Positions 1 to 5,262 of a stretch of 10,385 nucleotides of DNA are shown piece by piece (the first letter of the stretch is position 1; each line of letters starts with the position of its first letter). The DNA is taken from assembly GCA_963606545.1 (NCBI GenBank), contig CAVCYP010000054.1:1-10385 (forward strand), given 5' to 3'. Both the position numbers and the translations under genes were made by a program. Source of the DNA: UBA9732 sp963606545. GTDB lineage: Bacteria > Spirochaetota > Spirochaetia > Sphaerochaetales > Sphaerochaetaceae. The notes under the pieces were generated by a model. It saw only the letters and a list, made by a program, of their open reading frames with translations. It did not search any database and was not told the DNA's origin.

Positions 1-185
1 AGGATGCCATTAGAAACGCCATCTCAATTGGTGGTGATTCCGATACCATTGGCGCTATCACCGGCTCAGTTGCCGGCGCCTACTACGGTGTGCCAGCAGA
101 TATTAAGGCTACGGCGATGGGATATCTGGATGCGGAGCTTGGAGCTATAGTTCAGGATTTTGCTAAAGCCACGGGGGTGGATTGA
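1..185 (+). CDS. ADP-ribosylglycohydrolase (DraG/ARH family), C-terminal fragment
   Basis: The reading frame is open from the window edge (first full codon at 3) to TGA at 183-185, giving about 60 residues of the C-terminus. It contains GGDSDTIGAITGSVAGAYYG. This is the conserved C-terminal metal-binding block of the ADP-ribosylglycohydrolase family, in which the D-x-D aspartates coordinate one of the two Mg2+ (or Mn2+) ions of the active site. Family members remove ADP-ribose from modified proteins or small molecules, or act on related ADP-ribosyl compounds. The substrate cannot be read from this fragment. The end of the protein looks intact, with a short helical tail after the motif as is usual. 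The N-terminal part, including the first metal-binding site, lies outside the window. The family assignment is firm; the exact specificity is unknown. Confidence 0.88.
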   Translation, partial: DAIRNAISIGGDSDTIGAITGSVAGAYYGVPADIKATAMGYLDAELGAIVQDFAKATGVD

Positions 186-207
186 ATTTAGTTTCCAGAC
201 CACCAGT

Positions 208-261
208 CTAGCCAAGACTGAAAGCGTGCCCGGGCTAGCCAAGACTAAGAGCCTGCCAAGG
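208..261. repeat. 27-bp tandem duplication
   Basis: Two adjacent 27-bp units (208-234 and 235-261) match at 22 of 27 positions. Both begin CTAGCCAAGACT, and a third unit decays after CTATGC at 262. It lies just after the end of the glycohydrolase gene. No coding or terminator role is visible. Confidence 0.7.
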
Positions 262-305
262 CTATGCTGCTCACCCCAAGATAGGCGCAATACAACGGTA
301 TCAGA

Positions 306-386
306 TTCCCGAGAAATGCCCTGAAAAATCGATTTCTCGGGAAATTATCCAGAGAAACGAGGAAAAATTGCATTTTCTCGGGAAAA
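306..386. repeat. Palindromic repeat trio around TTTCTCGGGAA
   Basis: TTCCCGAGAAAT at 306-317 is the exact reverse complement of 332-343, giving a 12-bp stem with a 14-nt loop. A third copy of TTTCTCGGGAA, in the same orientation as the second, lies at 374-384. The second and third copies sit in a larger imperfect direct repeat that starts GAAAAAT at 323 and 362. The first arm could therefore pair with either later copy. No T-run follows, so it is not a standard terminator. It may be an interspersed repeat family or a leader element. Confidence 0.6.
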
Positions 387-463
387 GTGTGTTGGTATCT
401 GTGCTCAACCTGTAACAAATTCATTGCTTAGGATGCTTAGGTCAAAGCAACCTCAACTACAAT

Positions 464-516
464 TTGACAAAAACGCACTAAATTCCCTTTACGATTTGAA
501 ATTGTGTGATTATCTT
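464..516 (+). promoter_or_regulatory. Candidate promoter region of the 152-residue orphan gene
   Basis: A perfect -35 hexamer TTGACA lies at 464-469 but has no good -10 at the right distance. An alternative pair is TTTACG (488-493) and TATCTT (511-516), separated by 17 bp. A 10-bp palindrome TTCACGTGAA (524-533), with another TTCAC at 539-543, lies between this and the start codon and could be an operator. The exact promoter is uncertain. Confidence 0.35.
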
Positions 517-556
517 TGCGTTGTTCACGTGAAAGCAGTTCACAAGAGAAAGGGAT

Positions 557-1015
557 ATGAAACGAACAACGCTATTGGACAATAAAAAAGTTGAGAAGCA
601 AAGGACTCTGGTTCTGAAGAGAATGGGGCTTGTTAGAAGTGCGTTGTTTGCTTTGTGCGATAGTTTTCTTGTGCGGGCAGGGGATGATGATACGGACCCA
701 ATGTGGATTAAGTTCTATGAGATTCAAATGAGTATCTACTTATTGGGTAAGAAAAACCTTGAGGTTTCTCCACCGGAAGGAGATATGGTGCATGATCTCA
801 TTAAGGATGTGTGGGGGGATGTGAAATCCTACATGGAGAAGTCTCCGTTTGGACCTGTTGAGAATGTGGATCAGTTGTTTAAGACTATTCAGATTGATTT
901 TCCGTGGGATGTTCTTGTGTCCCAGTCTGATCTAGGACAATTTGACCTAGGACAACCAGACTTAGGACAATCTGACCCAGAAATGGAGAAAAAGTTCCTT
1001 GTTGTGTCAAAATGA
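557..1015 (+). CDS. Hypothetical 152-residue protein with C-terminal DLGQ repeats
   Basis: I do not recognise this protein. The start at 557 follows AGAAAGGG, but the purine run ends only 2 nt before ATG, which is unusually close. A later ATG at residue 23 is possible but has no better ribosome site. The first 24 residues are strongly basic, with many Lys and Arg. Residues ~25-110 look like a mostly helical soluble domain rich in aromatic and acidic residues (DPMWIKFYEIQMSIYLL is the most hydrophobic part). There is no signal peptide or clear membrane segment. Near the C-terminus a 15-bp DNA repeat (926-980) encodes DLGQ-x units: SDLGQ, FDLGQ, PDLGQ, then SDPEM. The stop codon lies inside a palindrome. 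It stands alone between non-coding repeat regions. Length and composition are consistent with a real gene, but a lineage-specific orphan is the most that can be said. Confidence 0.6.
   Translation: MKRTTLLDNKKVEKQRTLVLKRMGLVRSALFALCDSFLVRAGDDDTDPMWIKFYEIQMSIYLLGKKNLEVSPPEGDMVHDLIKDVWGDVKSYMEKSPFGPVENVDQLFKTIQIDFPWDVLVSQSDLGQFDLGQPDLGQSDPEMEKKFLVVSK
926..980 (+). repeat. 15-bp coding tandem repeat (DLGQ units)
   Basis: Three 15-bp units (926-940, 941-955, 956-970) share the core GAyyTAGGACAA, and a decayed fourth begins at 971. They stay in frame and add pentapeptides to the end of the orphan protein. The core resembles GACTTAAGCAC and GACCTAGACGC units in the downstream intergenic array, so the two may be related. 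Confidence 0.75.
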
Positions 1016-1059
1016 CACAAAAATTGTCACTTTTAAAGTAGATGTGTCATAATGACACA
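1002..1059. promoter_or_regulatory. Twin palindromes TGTGTCA-N3-TGACACA, 40 bp apart
   Basis: Site 1 is TTGTGTCA-AAA-TGACACAA at 1002-1020. Site 2 is TGTGTCA-TAA-TGACACA at 1043-1059. The half-sites are identical, each pair is separated by 3 bp, and the two sites are exactly 40 bp apart (1003 to 1043). A further TTGTCAC half-site lies between them at 1024-1030. The first site overlaps the stop codon of the orphan gene. This looks like a pair of binding sites for a dimeric regulator. As RNA each would form a 7-8 bp hairpin with a 3-nt loop, but no T-run follows on the plus strand, so a terminator is less likely. Confidence 0.5.
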
Positions 1060-1098
1060 AAAGTATTCAAGAAATTGTCCTGCACAAGGACCTTCAAC

Positions 1099-1186
1099 GA
1101 GCGGAACGTGACTTAAGCACGACTTAAGTGTGACTTAAGCGCGGCCTGAACGTGACCTAGACGCAAGCTGGGCGAGAGCGGAGCGA
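1099..1186. repeat. Imperfect 11-bp-period tandem array (first)
   Basis: Eight consecutive 11-bp units can be laid out from 1099: GAGCGGAACGT, GACTTAAGCAC, GACTTAAGTGT, GACTTAAGCGC, GGCCTGAACGT, GACCTAGACGC, AAGCTGGGCGA, GAGCGGAGCGA. The consensus is roughly GACYTAAGCGY. The period is not a multiple of three, so the array is not coding. It occupies the intergenic DNA upstream of the sigma-factor gene. Confidence 0.75.
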
Positions 1187-1200
1187 GAATATCGGGATTG

Positions 1201-1231
1201 AGCTAATTGTAGATATCGGAATGAATTAGCT
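1201..1231. repeat. 8-bp inverted repeat AGCTAATT/AATTAGCT
   Basis: AGCTAATT (1201-1208) and AATTAGCT (1224-1231) are exact complements around a 15-nt loop. The surrounding DNA also holds a direct repeat, ATATCGGGATTGA (1189-1201) and ATATCGGAATGA (1213-1224). It sits between the two 11-bp arrays. No T-run follows. It could be a leader hairpin or operator for the sigma gene. Confidence 0.45.
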
Positions 1232-1239
1232 GGCGTGGT

Positions 1240-1325
1240 GCGAAAAAGGGGCGAAAAAGGGGCGAAAAAGTTGCGGGAAAGCTGCAGAGAAGTTCCGGAG
1301 AAGTTGCAGAGTCGTTGGAGAAGTT
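1240..1325. repeat. Imperfect 11-bp-period tandem array (second), A-tract phased
   Basis: The units in phase from 1240 are GCGAAAAAGGG, GCGAAAAAGGG, GCGAAAAAGTT, GCGGGAAAGCT, GCAGAGAAGTT, CCGGAGAAGTT, GCAGAGTCGTT and a 9-bp GGAGAAGTT. The first three carry A5 tracts at 11-bp spacing, which is expected to curve the helix. The array ends 41 bp before the sigma-factor ATG. A reading frame does run through it from GTG 1235 into the sigma gene, but that extension is only translated repeat. Confidence 0.75.
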
Positions 1326-1366
1326 GGCACGCTTTTTGCTTGGTAAAAGGCGTAGGAGATTTCAAG

Positions 1367-2218
1367 ATGACCAATATGACAAGTAAACAAGCTGCTGAAA
1401 GTTCTTCGTTGAGCCTTTATTTGAAGGATATTGAACGCGTTCCGCTTTTGAGCCGCGATGAAGAGTACAAGCTTGCGCTCATGGCCAAAAAGGGCGATTC
1501 CTATGCAAGAAATAGACTGCTGGAGGCAAATCTTAGGTTTGTGGTGAAGATTGCAAAGCAGTATCAGAATAGAGGACTTTCGCTTTCAGATCTCATTAGC
1601 GAGGGCAATTTGGGGCTTATGACGGCTTTGGATAAGTTTGAGCCGGAAAAGGGCTATCACTTCATAAGTTACGCTGTGTGGTGGATTAGACAGTCCATTT
1701 TGAAGGCTATTGGCGAGAAGTCAAGGATGATTAGGCTTCCTATGAATAGGGCCGCTGACCTTGCACAGGTGATGCAGGCTAAGGCTAAGTTGGAAAAGGA
1801 TGGCGTTTATGACGCTACTGTTGAGGATTTGGCGGCCGAGTGCGGGCTTTCTAGAGAAGATGTGCTTGAGCTTATGCAGATTTCTAGAGAGGTTTCTAGC
1901 TTGGATGCTCCAGTTGGAAGCGAGGAAGATGCATCGGTGGGCGACTTTATTGAGGCTGACGCGGATAGGCCAGATGACATTGTTCTTGGCCAGGCTTTGA
2001 CGGCTTCTGTGAATAAGATTTTGGCTACTTTGCCGGAGCGCGAAAGAGGCATCATTGAGATGCGTTTTGGCTTGAATAACAAGAAGCCTATGAGCCTTAA
2101 AGAGGTTGGCGAGCTGTACAATCTTACTAAGGAAAGAATTAGACAGATTGAGAAGAAGGTTCTTACTCAGCTGGCAGAAGAAAAAGAAGTTCAGGACCTC
2201 AAGGCCTATATTGCTTAA
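1367..2218 (+). CDS. Compact RpoD-like (group 2) sigma-70 factor
   Basis: This 283-residue protein directs RNA polymerase to promoters. Domains in order: region 1.2 (about 13-45, LYLKDIERVPLLSRDEE); regions 2.1-2.2 (about 48-90, ending in the core-binding stretch DLISEGNLGLMTALDKFE); regions 2.3-2.4 (91-115) with the -10-reading residues Y102, W105, W106 and Q109 in HFISYAVWWIRQ; region 3; and region 4.2 (about 242-272) with the helix-turn-helix SLKEVGELYNLTKERIRQIE that reads the -35. Region 1.1 and the long acidic insert of the primary sigma are absent, so this is probably a second, RpoS- or group 2-like factor and not the main housekeeping sigma. The start at 1367 is chosen because AGGAG (1354-1358) lies 8 nt upstream; ATG 1376 is further from it. 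The GTG at 1235 would add 44 residues of translated tandem repeat. A terminator follows. Confidence 0.9.
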   Translation: MTNMTSKQAAESSSLSLYLKDIERVPLLSRDEEYKLALMAKKGDSYARNRLLEANLRFVVKIAKQYQNRGLSLSDLISEGNLGLMTALDKFEPEKGYHFISYAVWWIRQSILKAIGEKSRMIRLPMNRAADLAQVMQAKAKLEKDGVYDATVEDLAAECGLSREDVLELMQISREVSSLDAPVGSEEDASVGDFIEADADRPDDIVLGQALTASVNKILATLPERERGIIEMRFGLNNKKPMSLKEVGELYNLTKERIRQIEKKVLTQLAEEKEVQDLKAYIA

Positions 2219-2246
2219 GATCTTAAAATTTTAAAGAAATTTTACG

Positions 2247-2280
2247 CCACCCCGATATTTTCTGGGTGGTTTTTTATTTT
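2247..2280 (+). terminator. Rho-independent terminator after the sigma gene
   Basis: CCACCC (2247-2252) pairs with GGGTGG (2264-2269) around an 11-nt loop, followed by TTTTTTATTTT. It lies 28 bp after the stop codon and separates the sigma gene from ppdK. Confidence 0.9.
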
Positions 2281-2364
2281 TAGCGCAATTTGTTTGGATT
2301 GTTTTTCTTCTTTCATTGTAATTGATTATATATTCATTGTGGGGCTTTGATGTTGACAAGCACA

Positions 2365-2395
2365 TTGGAATTGTAGAAAATCCTCAACGTATAAT
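2365..2395 (+). promoter_or_regulatory. ppdK promoter
   Basis: A perfect -10 TATAAT lies at 2390-2395, 24 bp before the start codon. The best nearby -35 is TTGGAA (2365-2370) with a 19-bp spacer. A perfect TTGACA also lies at 2353-2358, correctly spaced for GAAAAT (2376-2381), so two overlapping starts are possible. Confidence 0.65.
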
Positions 2396-2419
2396 ATTTT
2401 TTAGAAATGAAGGAAAACA

Positions 2420-5116
2420 ATGACAAAAAAGATTACTAAGTACGTTTACTTCTTTGGAAACGGTGTAGCAGAAGGTACTGCTAGCATGAAGGATCTTCTT
2501 GGTGGAAAAGGTGCTAACCTTGCTGAAATGACCAGTATTGGTCTTCCAGTACCTCCAGGATTTACAATCAGCACAGAGGCTTGCGCTTACTTCTCATCTC
2601 ATGATGGCGAGTATCCTGCAGGAATGAAGGATGAAGTTCTTCTTAACCTCAAACAGCTTGAGAAGACAATGAATGCTAAGCTTGGTGACACTGAGAATCC
2701 TCTCTTGGTTTCTGTCAGAAGTGGTGCAGCTCAGTCAATGCCTGGTATGATGGACACAGTTCTTAACCTTGGTCTTAACCCAGACACAGTTGCTGCAATG
2801 GCAAAGAAGACAAACAACGAGAGATTTGCTTGGGACAGCTACAGACGTTTCATCCAGATGTTTGGTGACGTTGTAATGGGCGTTCCTCACTACAAGTTTG
2901 AAGAAGCAATCCAGGATGTTAAGGATGAAGAAGGTTTGACCTACGACTATGAGCTCACAACAGAGAACCTCATTAGCTTGGTCAAGAGATATAAGAGAAT
3001 TTATAAGCGCCACACCGGCGAGGATTTCCCAGTTGATCCATATGATCAGCTCTTTAAGGCTATCAATGCTGTATTTGGTTCTTGGAACAATGAAAGAGCT
3101 ATTAAGTACAGACAGATGAACGACATCCGTGGCCTTCTTGGTACAGCTGTTAACGTTCAGAGCATGGTCTTTGGTAACATGGGCGAGACCTCTGGTACTG
3201 GTGTTGCTTTCACCCGTGACCCATCCACAGGTGACAACCACTTCTATGGCGAGTATTTGATGAATGCACAGGGTGAAGACGTTGTTGCTGGTATCAGAAC
3301 ACCACAGTCCATTGAGACTCTTTGCAAGGTCAACCCAGAAGTTTACAAACAGCTTTGTGGCATTAGAGAGACTCTTGAAAAGCATTATCACGATATGCAG
3401 GATATGGAGTTCACAATTCAGGAAGGTAAGCTCTACATGCTTCAGACAAGAAGCGGAAAGAGAACCATCTTCAGCTGGCTTCGTTCACAGGTTGAAATGG
3501 TTGAGGAAGGCCTCATTGATGAAAGAACTGCTGTTTCTCGTGTTCCTGCTGGTGAATTCAACAAGCTCTTTGCTCCTATTTTGGACCAGGCTGCAATTAA
3601 GAAAGAAGGTATTAAGCCGCTTACAACCGGTCTTAACGCATCCCCAGGTGGTGCTTGTGGTCAGGTAGTTTTCTGCGCAGAAGATGCAGAAGTTTGGGCA
3701 GAGCAGGGTAAGGACGTCATTCTTGTTAGAACAGAAACCTCCCCAGAAGATATTGGTGGTATGGCAGTTTCTAAGGGTGTTGTCACCTGCCGTGGTGGTA
3801 TGACAAGCCACGCAGCCGTTGTTGCTAGAGGTATGGGTTGTCCATGTGTCTCCGGCGCAGGCGAGATTGTTGTTAACTTTGGTGCAAAAACCTTTGAGGT
3901 TAACGGCGTTACAGTTAAAGAAGGTGACTTCATTTCTATTGATGGTTTCACCGGTGCTGTTTACAACGCAAAGATTGATGTTAAGCCTTCTGAAATTGTC
4001 CAGGTACTTGATGGCACAATGAAGCAAGAAGACTCAATCCTTTATCAGAACTACAAGAAGTTCATGGGCTACGTTGACAATATCAAGACAATGGGCGTCA
4101 GAACTAATGCCGATACTCCTAAAGACACTCACATGGCAGTTATGCTTGGTGCTGAAGGTATTGGCCTTTGCAGAACAGAGCACATGTTCTTTGGTGGATC
4201 AAGAATTATTTCCATGAGAAAGATGATTCTTGCAAACAACCTTGTTGAGAGAAAGGCTGCTCTTGATGAGCTTCTTCCAATGCAGAGATCTGACTTTGAA
4301 GCTATGTTCACAGAGCTCAACGGTCTTCCTGCAAACATCAGACTCTTGGACCCACCACTTCACGAGTTCCTTCCAAACGACTCCACAACAAGACACGAAA
4401 TGGCTCTTGCACTCGGAATTTCCTCTGAGGAAGTCGCAAGAAAGGCCGCAGCTCTTCACGAATTTAACCCGATGCTCGGCTTCCGCGGATGCCGTCTTGC
4501 CATTGTCTATCCAGAAATTCTTGAGATGCAGGTGAGAGCAATTATTGAGGCTGCAATCAACGTTAAGAAGAAGGGTATTGAAGTTTATCCAGAAATCATG
4601 ATTCCTCTTGTTGGTAACCACAAGGAATTTGAGTTCTGTAAAGAGCATGCTGAGAAGGTAATTAAGGATATATTTGAAGCTGAGAAGATGGAAGTTCCAT
4701 ATGAAATTGGAACAATGATTGAGGTCCCAAGAGCTGCAGTTACAGCTGATGAGATTGCTCAGAGTGCTGAATTCTTCAGTTTTGGTACTAACGACCTTAC
4801 ACAGATGACCTGCGGATTCTCCCGTGATGATGCAGCTTCCTTCCTTGGTCATTATGTACACGACACTGACAAGCAGTTCTATGAGTATGATCCGTTTGCA
4901 ACCATTGATGTTGATGGTGTTGGTAAGCTTATGAATCATGCTGCAAAGCTTGGCCGTTCTGTTAGACCAAACATCAGACTTGGTATCTGTGGTGAGCACG
5001 GTGGCGATCCAAAGACAATTGCATTCTGCCAGAAGGTTGGCTTGAACTATGTTTCTTGCTCTCCTTACAGAGTTCCAATTGCTCGTCTTGCTGCTGCACA
5101 GGCTGCAATTAACTAA
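2420..5116 (+). CDS. ppdK: Pyruvate, phosphate dikinase
   Basis: The enzyme interconverts pyruvate + ATP + Pi with PEP + AMP + PPi in the cytoplasm. In anaerobes it often serves glycolysis in the ATP-forming direction using PPi. The protein is 898 residues, close to the usual 870-900. The N-terminal ATP-grasp region begins with LLGGKGANLAEM and VPPGFTIST (about 26-52) and includes VSVRSGAAQSMPGMMDT (about 97-113). The swivelling phosphohistidine domain holds GGMTSHAAVVARGMG with catalytic His464 and the TSH threonine at 462. The C-terminal PEP/pyruvate barrel includes LCRTEHMFF, MIEVPRAA, FGTNDLTQM and GICGEHGG with catalytic Cys857. The start is fixed by AAGGA a few bases upstream (2410-2414) and by homology from the first residues. 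The gene has its own promoter and terminator, so it is monocistronic. No damaged motif is seen. Confidence 0.98.
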   Translation: MTKKITKYVYFFGNGVAEGTASMKDLLGGKGANLAEMTSIGLPVPPGFTISTEACAYFSSHDGEYPAGMKDEVLLNLKQLEKTMNAKLGDTENPLLVSVRSGAAQSMPGMMDTVLNLGLNPDTVAAMAKKTNNERFAWDSYRRFIQMFGDVVMGVPHYKFEEAIQDVKDEEGLTYDYELTTENLISLVKRYKRIYKRHTGEDFPVDPYDQLFKAINAVFGSWNNERAIKYRQMNDIRGLLGTAVNVQSMVFGNMGETSGTGVAFTRDPSTGDNHFYGEYLMNAQGEDVVAGIRTPQSIETLCKVNPEVYKQLCGIRETLEKHYHDMQDMEFTIQEGKLYMLQTRSGKRTIFSWLRSQVEMVEEGLIDERTAVSRVPAGEFNKLFAPILDQAAIKKEGIKPLTTGLNASPGGACGQVVFCAEDAEVWAEQGKDVILVRTETSPEDIGGMAVSKGVVTCRGGMTSHAAVVARGMGCPCVSGAGEIVVNFGAKTFEVNGVTVKEGDFISIDGFTGAVYNAKIDVKPSEIVQVLDGTMKQEDSILYQNYKKFMGYVDNIKTMGVRTNADTPKDTHMAVMLGAEGIGLCRTEHMFFGGSRIISMRKMILANNLVERKAALDELLPMQRSDFEAMFTELNGLPANIRLLDPPLHEFLPNDSTTRHEMALALGISSEEVARKAAALHEFNPMLGFRGCRLAIVYPEILEMQVRAIIEAAINVKKKGIEVYPEIMIPLVGNHKEFEFCKEHAEKVIKDIFEAEKMEVPYEIGTMIEVPRAAVTADEIAQSAEFFSFGTNDLTQMTCGFSRDDAASFLGHYVHDTDKQFYEYDPFATIDVDGVGKLMNHAAKLGRSVRPNIRLGICGEHGGDPKTIAFCQKVGLNYVSCSPYRVPIARLAAAQAAIN

Positions 5117-5139
5117 GATTGAGCTTTTTGGCTTATGGT

Positions 5140-5199
5140 CTTGGCGCTTGCCAAGGCGGTTTAGGCTGCAGGGTTTTTGCTCTGCAGTCTTTTTTTTTA
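5140..5199 (+). terminator. Double-hairpin terminator after ppdK
   Basis: A first hairpin, CTTGGC/GCCAAG (5140-5145 and 5150-5155), has a 4-nt loop. A second, GGCTGCAG/CTGCAGTC (5164-5171 and 5182-5189, one G-U pair), has a 10-nt loop and runs straight into a long T tract up to 5198. The second is the terminator proper. Confidence 0.9.
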
Positions 5200-5207
5200 G
5201 TTTTCGC

Positions 5208-5236
5208 TTAACCATTTTGCAAAATATGGTTATATT
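5208..5236 (+). promoter_or_regulatory. cobW promoter with dyad in the spacer
   Basis: The -35 TTAACC (5208-5213) and -10 TATATT (5231-5236) are separated by exactly 17 bp. The spacer is occupied by an imperfect dyad: AACCAT (5210-5215) matches ATGGTT (5226-5231), and TTTTGCAAAA (5215-5224) lies between them, its centre off by 1 bp. A repressor bound here would block polymerase. Metal control by a Fur/Zur-type protein is plausible for this gene family but is an inference. Confidence 0.55.
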
Positions 5237-5262
5237 CAGAGTAGTTTCGTGGAGATGTAAAT

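Noticed and set aside
1099..1325. CRISPR array
   Set aside because: Units are only 11 bp, contiguous and diverged, with no spacers and no cas genes in the window.
1235..1366. 44-residue N-terminal extension of the sigma factor from a GTG start
   Set aside because: It is translated 11-bp repeat, has no good ribosome site, and the sigma homology begins after ATG 1367, which has AGGAG at the right spacing.
2735..3391. 218-codon minus-strand frame opposite ppdK
   Set aside because: It is antisense to conserved PPDK sequence, has no family motif, and has no promoter or ribosome site evident.
4199..5215. 338-codon frame on the minus strand opposite ppdK
   Set aside because: It lies wholly antisense to a well-conserved part of ppdK and its terminator, and the composition looks like a codon-bias shadow with no recognisable motif.
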